NCBI GenBank assembly: GCA_900769325.1
Contig: CAAGGF010000141.1
Location: forward strand, 1-9,494
Origin: Spirochaetia bacterium
GTDB lineage: Bacteria > Spirochaetota > Spirochaetia > Treponematales > Treponemataceae
DNA: 9,494 nt
Direction: 5' to 3'
Of this stretch, positions 1-6,393 are shown piece after piece (the first letter of the stretch is position 1; each line of letters opens with the position of its first letter). A model generated the notes under the pieces. The model was not told where the DNA came from. It saw only the letters and a program-made list of their open reading frames with translations, and did no database searches. The translations under genes were made by a program, and so were the position numbers.

Positions 1-5
1 TCACA

Positions 6-24
6 AAGTTTGCGTTGCAAACTT
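6..24. repeat. Perfect inverted repeat (stem-loop 1 of cmk leader)
   Basis: AAGTTTGC (6-13) and GCAAACTT (17-24) are perfect reverse complements around a 3-nt loop. This is the first of three stem-loops packed into the 122 nt before cmk. It has no T-run of its own. It could be part of a structured leader RNA or an interspersed palindromic element. Its 3' arm shares the AAACTTC word with the third hairpin, so the two could pair in alternative ways. Confidence 0.6.
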
Positions 25-34
25 CATTATTAAC

Positions 35-64
35 TGCACATTTTCATTACATTGGGAATGTGCG
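35..64 (+). repeat. Inverted repeat (stem-loop 2 of cmk leader)
   Basis: GCACATT (36-42) and AATGTGC (57-63) are perfect reverse complements. As RNA the stem extends to about 11 pairs using G-U pairs at both ends (35/64, 43/56, 44/55) plus C45-G54, leaving an 8-nt loop. It lies between the other two leader hairpins, only 1 nt before the third begins. No coding sequence covers it if cmk starts at 123. Confidence 0.55.
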
Positions 65-65
65 T

Positions 66-109
66 AAAAAAGTCAAATCGGAAGTTGAAACTTCCTCATT
101 GACTTTTTT
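66..109 (+). terminator. Intrinsic terminator or attenuator just before cmk
   Basis: AAAAAAGTCAA (66-76) pairs with TTGACTTTTTT (99-109), and GGAAGTT (80-86) pairs with AACTTCC (89-95) inside it, separated by a 3x3 internal loop. The 3' arm ends in six T residues (104-109). The ribosome binding site of cmk starts 3 nt after the T-run, so this is either the terminator of an unseen upstream gene or an attenuator in the cmk-rpsA leader. The A-run on the 5' side means it could also work on the minus strand. Confidence 0.7.
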
Positions 110-122
110 ATGGGAGAATAAA

Positions 123-767
123 ATGATTATTGCTATTGACGGACCTGCGGGAACAGGTAAAAGCACGATTGCTTCGATAATTGCAAAACGGCTTAACATC
201 ACTTATTTGAATAGCGGAAGTTTTTACAGGGGACTTACTCTTTCAATGTTAAAATCTGGAATGGATTTAAATTTCGATAAAAAAGACGAAGCAAAAATCG
301 TTGAATTCTGCAAAAAACAAAATCTTTCCTATAAAAACGGTCATCTTTTTTTGAATGGCGAAGATGTTGAAAACTTCCTCCATGATGATTCTGTGAGCAA
401 AAATGTTGCACAGGTTTCTGCAATCGTTGAAATTCGGCATCTTGTAAATGAACGCATGAAAGAAATTACAGAAAGCCTTGACATTATCTGCGAAGGCCGC
501 GATATGACGACTGTTGTTTTTCCGAATGCAGATTATAAATTCTATCTTGATGCTTCTTTAGATGTTCAGGCTCAAAGACGGTTTAATCAGGGGGTAAGTA
601 AAATGTCCCTAGAAGAAATAAAAGAATCAATTAGAAAGCGTGATGAAATCGATAAAAATAAAAAAGAAGGTTCTTTAAAAATCGCTTCAGATGCAAAGTA
701 TATTGATACTAGTAACTTGACCATAGAAGATGTTTGTGAGATAATAATATCACAAATTCATAAATAA
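123..767 (+). CDS. cmk: (d)CMP kinase (cytidylate kinase)
   Basis: This 214-residue protein is a P-loop kinase that phosphorylates CMP/dCMP to the diphosphate using ATP in the cytoplasm. The Walker A motif GPAGTGKST is at residues 7-15. LNSGSFYR (29-36) corresponds to the family's usual LDTGAMYR. EGRDMTTVVFPNA (124-136) corresponds to DGRDIGTVVFP, and a lid/C-terminal stretch with KRDEIDKN and DAKYIDTS follows (172-197). The length is usual for the family. The reading frame is open upstream to a TTG at 15, but ATG 123 is chosen because GGGAGA (112-117) sits 5 nt before it, the protein starts as the family does, and the upstream codons run through the leader hairpins. The active-site wording is divergent (D to N, TG to SG, IGT to MTT), yet the P-loop and GRD core are intact. 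It probably shares a transcript with rpsA, 9 nt downstream. Confidence 0.93.
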   Translation: MIIAIDGPAGTGKSTIASIIAKRLNITYLNSGSFYRGLTLSMLKSGMDLNFDKKDEAKIVEFCKKQNLSYKNGHLFLNGEDVENFLHDDSVSKNVAQVSAIVEIRHLVNERMKEITESLDIICEGRDMTTVVFPNADYKFYLDASLDVQAQRRFNQGVSKMSLEEIKESIRKRDEIDKNKKEGSLKIASDAKYIDTSNLTIEDVCEIIISQIHK

Positions 768-776
768 GGGTTTACA

Positions 777-2495
777 ATGGAAGAAATGGAAGTGGAAAAG
801 GAAGAAGCTCAGAACTCTAAGGGCAATTTCCAGACACAATTAGAGGAATCTCTGAACAACTTTAACAATCCTGAAGAAGGACAAACTGTAGAAGGAATCG
901 TAGTGCAGGTAACTGACGAATATGTTTTCCTTGATGTTGGTTGTAAGTCAGAGGGTAGAATTCCTTTAGCTGAGTTCAATGGCAATGAGCCGGAAGCTGG
1001 GGAAAAAGTTCAAGTATTTTTAGTTAAGAAATTCGGACGCAACGGGCCTGAAATTTCTAAGACAAAGGCAGATGCCAAACGCCTGTGGAAAGATATTTCT
1101 GCGGCATTCAAGGCAAAAACTCCTGTTTCAGGCGTAATTCGCTCTTCAACAAAAGGCGGATTCGATGTTGATTTAGGCGGAAACATTCATGCTTTCCTTC
1201 CTATTAGTCAGACTGATACACAAAAAGTTGAAAATCAGGAATCGTTCATCGGTTTAAAAAGCGAATTTTTGATTGACAGACTTTATCTTGATTCAAAAGC
1301 AAATGTTGTAGTTAACCGTCGCCGTTTACTCGAAGATCATATCAACGAAAAACGCGATGAATTCTTTAAAAATACACAGATTGGTGACACTGTAAAAGGT
1401 GTTGTAAAAAGTTTTACAAGTTTCGGTGCTTTCATCGATTTAGGCGGTTTCGACGGACTTCTTCATATAAATGATATGAGCTGGGGTCATGTAACTCGTC
1501 CAAAAGATTTTGTAAAAAAAGGTCAGGAAATCGAACTCAAAGTAATCCGTCTTGATCCAGAAGAAAAACGCATCAACCTTTCGTTAAAACATTTTACAGA
1601 AGATCCGTGGATGCACTTTGAAGAAAAATATAATGTCGGTGATGTTGTTACTGGAAAAGTTACAAAACTTACTGATTTCGGTGCTTTCATTGAACTCGAA
1701 GACGGAATCGAAGGTCTTGTTCATATAAGCGAATTCTCTTGGACAAAGAAAATCAACAAACCGTCAGACATGGTAAAAGTCGGTGATGAAATCAAGTGTA
1801 TGATTCTTGGCTATGACATTCAGGCTGGAAGAGTTTCACTTGGTCTTAAACAGACAACAGAAAATCCTTGGGATTCTATTACAGAAAAATATGCACCTGG
1901 AACTTTAGTGAACGGAAAAGTCGTAAAAATCGCTCAGGTTGGTGCTTTCGTTGAACTTGAAGAAGGAATCGACGGATTTTTACATGCAGATGACATTTCA
2001 TGGACTAAAAAAGTTAAATATCCTGGAAGCGAGTTAAATGTAGGTCAGGAAGTTCAGGTTGTAGTTCTTGAGTGTGATGCAGAAAACCACAAGATTAAAG
2101 TCGGCTTGAAACAGGCAACTGAAAATCCATGGAAAATTTTTGCAGAAAATCACAAACCGGGAACAACAATGGAAGGTGAAATTTCTTCTATTACAGATTT
2201 CGGTGTATTTGTAAAAGCCGGTGAAGGAATCGAAGGTCTTATCAACAAGGCAAACTTAAGCGAAGATCGCGACACTCCTTTTGAAGAAGCGGTAAAAAAA
2301 TACAATGTCGGTGATAAAATCAATGTTTTTGTTGTTGATGTAAATGTAGAAAAAGAAAAAGTTTCATTCTCTGTACGCGAATTTAAACGCAAACAGCAGC
2401 GTGATGAAATTTCTCAGTATATGTCAGCAAGCAATGATACTGATGACGGACCGTTTACAATCGGAAATTTCATTCAGTCACAGAAAAATGATTAG
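777..2495 (+). CDS. rpsA: 30S ribosomal protein S1
   Basis: This 572-residue protein carries six S1 (OB-fold) RNA-binding domains, at about residues 35-98, 114-182, 201-271, 286-358, 373-445 and 460-535. Domains 3-6 show the classic pattern: the FGAF-like core is seen as SFGAFIDL, DFGAFIEL, QVGAFVEL and DFGVFVKA. Domains 1 and 2 are divergent, as is usual for the ribosome-binding half of S1. S1 recruits mRNA to the 30S subunit and helps initiation on structured or weak leaders. The N-terminus is acidic and Glu-rich (1-34). The start ATG 777 has AAGGG at 766-770 overlapping the cmk stop, 6 nt away; a second ATG at 786 is less well placed. The gene is in the same frame as cmk, separated only by TAA plus three sense codons. 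I recall a Cmk-S1 fusion annotated in Treponema pallidum, so separate genes here are a useful contrast. S1 commonly represses its own translation, but no operator can be shown here. Confidence 0.96.
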   Translation: MEEMEVEKEEAQNSKGNFQTQLEESLNNFNNPEEGQTVEGIVVQVTDEYVFLDVGCKSEGRIPLAEFNGNEPEAGEKVQVFLVKKFGRNGPEISKTKADAKRLWKDISAAFKAKTPVSGVIRSSTKGGFDVDLGGNIHAFLPISQTDTQKVENQESFIGLKSEFLIDRLYLDSKANVVVNRRRLLEDHINEKRDEFFKNTQIGDTVKGVVKSFTSFGAFIDLGGFDGLLHINDMSWGHVTRPKDFVKKGQEIELKVIRLDPEEKRINLSLKHFTEDPWMHFEEKYNVGDVVTGKVTKLTDFGAFIELEDGIEGLVHISEFSWTKKINKPSDMVKVGDEIKCMILGYDIQAGRVSLGLKQTTENPWDSITEKYAPGTLVNGKVVKIAQVGAFVELEEGIDGFLHADDISWTKKVKYPGSELNVGQEVQVVVLECDAENHKIKVGLKQATENPWKIFAENHKPGTTMEGEISSITDFGVFVKAGEGIEGLINKANLSEDRDTPFEEAVKKYNVGDKINVFVVDVNVEKEKVSFSVREFKRKQQRDEISQYMSASNDTDDGPFTIGNFIQSQKND

Positions 2496-2513
2496 TCGGA
2501 TGGTGAGATTTTA

Positions 2514-4055
2514 ATGAATAGCAAAACTTTAGCTGATCTAAAGTCATTTCTTGAAATCTCATCGCTGATTAGTTCAAAATGTGATAACGAAGACGAATTG
2601 CTTTCTGTTTTTATGCAGGAAGCAATGAAAATCGTCAACTCTGAAAATTCTGTTTTCATAGAATTGAATCGTTTTACAAATAAACTTGAATGTCGTTTTG
2701 CAGCCGGTGAATCTCTTTTAAAATATAAAGGAAGATTTTTCGAAAAAAAAAGCGTTGCACTTCGGTGTATTGAGTGCCAGCATTCCATAAATTTAATGAA
2801 TGTTTTCGGCAATGTTGATTTGTCTTATGCAAAAGAAAATCTGCCGGATTTTAGAATCGATTCAATGCTTTCTATTTTAATCAGGGATTCTGAGCATACC
2901 TATGGAATTGCAGAATTTTTCAATAAAATTGATTCACAGGCTTTTTCTATCGACGATTTAAAAGCTGTTGAATTGATTTCCGGTTCTTTGATTGCAGCAT
3001 TTAAAAATTGTGAAAAGTTTAAGGCCCTTCGTGCTGAAAACGAGCGTTTTACTGAAAATTCAACAGAAAAAACTGATTATAAATTTCATAATTTTGTATA
3101 TTCAAGTCCTGCAGTAAAGAATCTTCTTGAAGAAGTAAAAATTGTTGCACACGGAAATTCAACGGTTTTGATAACTGGCGAAAGCGGTGTAGGTAAAGAA
3201 CTTTTTGCTGAACAGATTTATTTAAACAGTTCAAGAAAAGGAAAACCTTTTGTCCGCGTAAACTGTGCATCTCTTTCTCCGACTTTAATCGAGAGCGAAC
3301 TTTTCGGTCATGTTAAAGGTTCATTTACAAATGCTGATTTTGACAGAAAAGGTCGTTTTGAAGTTGCTGACGGTGGTGTTCTTTTTTTAGATGAGATTGG
3401 AGAGTTGCCTTTGGAATTGCAGTCAAAACTGTTGAGGGCAATTCAGGAGCGTAAATTCGAAAAAGTCGGTTCGTCAAAGACAATCAGCGTTGATGTGAGG
3501 CTTATTGCAGCAACAAATAAAAATCTTGAAAAAATGGTTCGTGAAGGCAAATTCCGTGAAGACCTTTTTTACAGGCTTAATGTCTATAATTTAAGGATTC
3601 CGCCGCTTGCTGAACGACCTGAAGATATAGACAGTTTATCAGAATATTTTATGAGAAAGTATGCAGAAGAATCTAATAAGCGTTTTAAAGGCTTCAGCGA
3701 TTCTGCAAAGCATCTTCTTCATGATTACACATGGCCTGGAAATATCCGTGAACTTGAAAATGCAGTTGCAAGGGCGGTTATTGTCGGGAAAGAAAATTAC
3801 ATTTCTGCTGATGACCTTAGGCTTCAGGTAGAAAAAATAGAAAACAGTTCTGATTTTGCCGAAGACAGCGCAGAAAATTACGCCGGTTCTGACGATAAAA
3901 CATTAAAGTCGGCTCTGGATAATTTTAAAAAAGCGTACATCACAAGAATTCTCAAAGAGAATAATTGGAATCAGACTAAAACTGCAAAAATTTTAGATAT
4001 TCAGCGAACTTATGTTTCAAGGCTCATGAATGAGCTGAATATTCGCGATAAATAA
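2514..4055 (+). CDS. Sigma-54-dependent activator, GAF-AAA+-Fis HTH
   Basis: This 513-residue protein is a bacterial enhancer-binding protein expected to remodel sigma-54 RNA polymerase by ATP hydrolysis. Residues about 15-165 resemble a GAF sensor domain, followed by a short charged linker. The AAA+ domain (about 195-430) has Walker A GESGVGKE (222-229), Walker B GVLFLDE (288-294), sensor I AATN (332-335), likely arginine-finger residues in REGKFREDLFYR (343-354) and sensor II GNIREL (409-414). A Fis-type helix-turn-helix is at about 480-510 (NQTKTAKIL...RTYVSRLM). There is no receiver domain, so control is probably through the GAF domain. The sigma-54 contact loop reads GSFTNA (269-274) rather than GAFTGA. 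The GAF region contains CIECQH (85-90), a possible thiol or metal site. GGTGAG (2502-2507) precedes the ATG by 6 nt. It lies 18 nt after rpsA, so it is probably co-transcribed. Ligand and targets are unknown. Confidence 0.9.
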   Translation: MNSKTLADLKSFLEISSLISSKCDNEDELLSVFMQEAMKIVNSENSVFIELNRFTNKLECRFAAGESLLKYKGRFFEKKSVALRCIECQHSINLMNVFGNVDLSYAKENLPDFRIDSMLSILIRDSEHTYGIAEFFNKIDSQAFSIDDLKAVELISGSLIAAFKNCEKFKALRAENERFTENSTEKTDYKFHNFVYSSPAVKNLLEEVKIVAHGNSTVLITGESGVGKELFAEQIYLNSSRKGKPFVRVNCASLSPTLIESELFGHVKGSFTNADFDRKGRFEVADGGVLFLDEIGELPLELQSKLLRAIQERKFEKVGSSKTISVDVRLIAATNKNLEKMVREGKFREDLFYRLNVYNLRIPPLAERPEDIDSLSEYFMRKYAEESNKRFKGFSDSAKHLLHDYTWPGNIRELENAVARAVIVGKENYISADDLRLQVEKIENSSDFAEDSAENYAGSDDKTLKSALDNFKKAYITRILKENNWNQTKTAKILDIQRTYVSRLMNELNIRDK

Positions 4056-4067
4056 ATGGGGGATAAA

Positions 4068-4739
4068 ATGGAAAGTCCAAAATTTGAAAAAACTTCACAG
4101 GCAGAAAAAGTTGCTTTATTTCTTGAAAAATGGAGGACTGTATTAATCATCGTTTTTGCTTTGCTGATTGCTGTTATAGTCGGTGTGTCAATTTTTAATG
4201 CAGTTCATTCTTCAAATGATAAGGCTGTTATTGGAGAAGTTGACAAAATTGCTTACGAACTTACAGAAAATTCTGCACAGCTTTCTTCAGAAGAACTTGA
4301 AGTGCGTCGTGAAAACGCTCTTTCAAAATTAAAGCCATATCTTTCAAAAGGTTGTGTCGGCGGTTCTGCTGCAAACAGGCTTCAGGCAGAAATTCTTTAT
4401 TCAAAAAAAGATTATAAAAATGCATCTGAATATTATCTTGCCGCTGCTAAAAAGAACAGTTCAGCTTATACATGTCCGCTTGATTATTATAATGCCGCTT
4501 CATGCTTTGAAAGCCTTAATGATTATGAAAATGCTGCAAAATACTACGAAAAGGCAGCAGAATTTAAAGAATATATTCAGGCTGAACGAGCTTATTTCAG
4601 TCTTGGCCGTGTAAAAGAAGCGTCAGGTGATGTTGAAGGTGCAAAAAAAGCATATACTTCACTTGTTGATAAATTTGCATCAGGCGAATGGACAAATCTT
4701 GCAAAATCCCGTCTTATTTTTTTAGGACAGAATCAATAA
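4068..4739 (+). CDS. Membrane-anchored TPR protein
   Basis: The protein has a short Lys/Glu-rich N-terminus, one hydrophobic helix (about residues 24-46, TVLIIVFALLIAVIVG...) and an Ala/Tyr-rich helical remainder with TPR-like units. The best ones are NRLQAEILYSKKDYKNASEYY, DYYNAASCFESLNDYENAAKYY and AYFSLGRVKEASGDVEGAKKAY. The topology suggests a bitopic inner-membrane protein with its TPR region in the periplasm, broadly like the YfgM family, acting as a protein-interaction scaffold. ATG 4068 (223 aa) is preferred because GGGGGA (4058-4063) lies 4 nt upstream. The longer reading from ATG 4056 (227 aa) begins right after the preceding stop and has no ribosome binding site. It follows the activator gene closely, so it is probably in the same operon. 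The exact function cannot be told. Confidence 0.8.
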   Translation: MESPKFEKTSQAEKVALFLEKWRTVLIIVFALLIAVIVGVSIFNAVHSSNDKAVIGEVDKIAYELTENSAQLSSEELEVRRENALSKLKPYLSKGCVGGSAANRLQAEILYSKKDYKNASEYYLAAAKKNSSAYTCPLDYYNAASCFESLNDYENAAKYYEKAAEFKEYIQAERAYFSLGRVKEASGDVEGAKKAYTSLVDKFASGEWTNLAKSRLIFLGQNQ

Positions 4740-4749
4740 GAATAAATTT

Positions 4750-5559
4750 ATGACAGCAGAAAGAAATTTGATTTTTTTTACATTAAAAATTTTCTTTTTT
4801 TTGTGCTGTCTGTTTGGCTTTACAGCGTGTGGTCTTGATGAATTTTATGAACTTGACCCGCCTGTAAGGTGCAACAATCAGCCCGATACAGATACAGAAT
4901 TTGCAAGCCGGTATTTTGAATTTACAACAAATGAAACTGGCGAAAACAATAAAAATTACATAGACCCTTCTTCTTCCTTTAAATTTCTTGGAACTGCGAT
5001 TTACTATAAAATCTACAATAATCTTTCAAAAATGCAGACTGACATTACGCAGATTTCATCTTTAATAAATTCAACAAACTATTCAAATGCAGTAAGTAAA
5101 ATTCGGGAAACGCTTTCGTATCAGGAACTTGGAACTGTAAAAATTGAAGACACTCAGCGAAAAGAAACTTCGATAAATCCTTTGATTTCTGCACAGGGAA
5201 AAAACCGCACCGTTTACATCAGGCTTACAAATTATCAGGATACAAAAGAATTTTCTGCAAGAATTTTGATTGACAAGGAGCCTTTAAAGGCCGGGGATTT
5301 TGAACTTTATCCTTCACGAAGCGGGTCAAACAAAAGTTTTGATTTCGGGCGGACTGAAGACGACAAGGAAGTTCATGTAGAGCCTTCTCAGGGTGATGTT
5401 GATTTTGTAGACGGAACTTTTACTGAACCTGAAAACAAAAAATATTATGTGAATATGTATGCAATCGCTGTCGGTCGTGATACAACTTATACAAATTACT
5501 ACAGCAATGCCCTTCATCTTGGAAGCGTTTCAATTACTGCAACGGAAAAAGACAACTAG
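4750..5559 (+). CDS. Predicted lipoprotein, function unknown
   Basis: This is a 269-residue protein. Residues 5-26 form a signal peptide with a strongly hydrophobic Phe/Leu core, ending in FTAC with the predicted lipidated cysteine at 27. Phe at -3 departs from the strict lipobox but fits the loose spirochaete rule. The mature part is polar, rich in Asn, Thr and Tyr, and has a helical patch around 85-120 followed by probable beta-strands (154-175, 232-263). Only one other cysteine (41) remains after processing, so no internal disulfide is expected. I do not recognise a family. The start has no convincing ribosome binding site; the gene lies 10 nt after the TPR gene and may depend on translational coupling. 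A TTG at 4768 is a possible but poorer start. Confidence 0.75.
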   Translation: MTAERNLIFFTLKIFFFLCCLFGFTACGLDEFYELDPPVRCNNQPDTDTEFASRYFEFTTNETGENNKNYIDPSSSFKFLGTAIYYKIYNNLSKMQTDITQISSLINSTNYSNAVSKIRETLSYQELGTVKIEDTQRKETSINPLISAQGKNRTVYIRLTNYQDTKEFSARILIDKEPLKAGDFELYPSRSGSNKSFDFGRTEDDKEVHVEPSQGDVDFVDGTFTEPENKKYYVNMYAIAVGRDTTYTNYYSNALHLGSVSITATEKDN

Positions 5560-5581
5560 TTTTATGCCTGATTTAAAATCG

Positions 5582-5610
5582 TTGCTTTTAATGAAAACTT
5601 GTTTTATAAT
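5582..5610 (+). promoter_or_regulatory. Sigma-70-type promoter for lipoprotein gene
   Basis: TTGCTT (5582-5587) and a perfect TATAAT (5605-5610) are separated by 17 nt. Transcription would begin near 5617, giving a leader of about 27 nt with GGAG (5634-5637) 6 nt before the ATG at 5644. This is the best plus-strand promoter in the window and separates this gene from the upstream operon. Confidence 0.75.
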
Positions 5611-5643
5611 TTTAAAAGATTTTTAAGATTTCTGGAGTTAGAG

Positions 5644-6270
5644 ATGAAACGAATTTTTAATACGGTTTTGGTTCTTTTTTCTGCGTTTGTGTTTTTTTCA
5701 TGCGGTTCTACAAAAAAAGTTGCTCCAAAGGCAGAACTTTTCAGCAATGTTTGGGTTAGCAATTCAAAGATGAGCTCTCAAGATTGTGGAAAATTTTATA
5801 CTTCTCCAGAATTGGGCCGTTTTTCTTCAATAGAGGTAGAATTTAAAAAGACGAGCGGAAGTGAAACAGGAACTTTCGGGCTTGTGTTCGATTATTCTTC
5901 GCAAAAAGACGGAATTTGTTCAGATTATATTCGTTTTGAAATCAATACTTTAGGTGAATATGCAATTTATTCTTTCGACGGAGCAAAATATAAAGATTTT
6001 GTTGATTCAAGCGTTGACGGAACGGCATATTTTTCAAAATCTTCTGCAATTGTTCAGGGACTTTCTTCGCTTAATACGCTGAAAGTTGATTTTCAGGACG
6101 GAAAATACAGTTTCTTCATAAACGGAACAAAAGTTTTAGACAATGTAAAAAGTTCTTCAGACAGCAAAAAAGGATTTATGGCGTTTTTTAGCGTTGCAAA
6201 GCCAGAAGAAGAATCTCTCCCGGATACGCCTGTTTCCGTTTCATACAGAATTGTAAATGCATCGCGATAA
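5644..6270 (+). CDS. Predicted lipoprotein with a beta-sandwich-like domain
   Basis: This is a 208-residue protein. The signal peptide (1-19) ends in VFFSC, with the predicted lipid-carrying cysteine at 20 and a Gly-Ser-Thr-Lys-Lys start to the mature chain. Residues 30-205 are rich in alternating hydrophobic strands. YIRFEINTLGEYAIYSFDG and LNTLKVDFQDGKYSFFINGT follow the strand and 'NG' turn pattern seen in concanavalin/LamG-like or DUF1080-like jelly-roll domains, which often bind carbohydrate. That fold is inferred by eye. Cys48 and Cys92 could pair outside the cytoplasm. ATG 5644 is chosen over an upstream in-frame TTG (5599) because of GGAG at 5634-5637, the promoter placement and the clean signal peptide. 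It is transcribed on its own from the promoter at 5582-5610; no clear terminator follows. Confidence 0.82.
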   Translation: MKRIFNTVLVLFSAFVFFSCGSTKKVAPKAELFSNVWVSNSKMSSQDCGKFYTSPELGRFSSIEVEFKKTSGSETGTFGLVFDYSSQKDGICSDYIRFEINTLGEYAIYSFDGAKYKDFVDSSVDGTAYFSKSSAIVQGLSSLNTLKVDFQDGKYSFFINGTKVLDNVKSSSDSKKGFMAFFSVAKPEEESLPDTPVSVSYRIVNASR

Positions 6271-6305
6271 TTAAAGTTACAGAAAACTCTTCTTTTTAAA
6301 TCAAC

Positions 6306-6334
6306 TTGTATAAATATAGAAAAAAATATATATT
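6306..6334 (+). promoter_or_regulatory. Probable promoter for lysC-dapB
   Basis: TTGTAT (6306-6311) and TATATT (6329-6334) are separated by 17 nt in a very AT-rich stretch. Transcription would start near 6341, right at the hairpin 6344-6369. Other AT-rich hexamers nearby (TATAAA at 6309, TATAAG at 6339) make the choice uncertain. Confidence 0.45.
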
Positions 6335-6343
6335 TTCTTATAA

Positions 6344-6381
6344 GGAACAGTTTGAATCACGGCTGTTCCAATATTTTTTTT
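6344..6381 (+). terminator. Terminator-like hairpin in the lysC leader
   Basis: GGAACAG (6344-6350) and CTGTTCC (6363-6369) are perfect complements. Two G-U pairs extend the stem to 9 pairs with an 8-nt loop. AATA and then eight T residues (6374-6381) follow. It stands downstream of the likely lysC promoter and 12 nt before the chosen ATG, so it may be an attenuator. It could instead terminate transcripts arriving from the lipoprotein gene. Its 5' arm also covers AAGGAA (6342-6347), the ribosome binding site of a possible TTG start at 6352. Confidence 0.5.
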
Positions 6382-6393
6382 GCAGGTTTTGTT

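Noticed and set aside
54..64. GG...GC pair in the leader as a sigma-54 promoter
   Set aside because: The spacing between GG and GC is 6 nt instead of 10.
15..122. N-terminal extension of Cmk from TTG 15
   Set aside because: The extra 36 residues translate through the three leader hairpins, have no family counterpart and no ribosome binding site; ATG 123 has a good one.
99..127. TTGACT at 99-104 as a -35 box
   Set aside because: No -10 hexamer lies 16-18 nt downstream, and TTGACT is explained by the 3' arm of the terminator stem.
2150..2392. Minus-strand 80-codon frame inside rpsA
   Set aside because: It is a mirror of the S1 repeat coding, with no start signals and no recognisable product.
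3049..3270. Minus-strand 73-codon frame inside the activator gene
   Set aside because: It lies wholly opposite the conserved AAA+ coding region and has low-complexity composition.
123..4739. Four consecutive genes all in the same reading frame as a designed read-through chain
   Set aside because: The stops differ (TAA, TAG, TAA), each later gene has its own ribosome binding site, and sharing one frame by chance is not rare; only the cmk-rpsA junction has outside support.
6271..6393. Lysine riboswitch before lysC
   Set aside because: The leader after the likely promoter is about 50 nt, far shorter than the lysine riboswitch, and contains only one simple hairpin.
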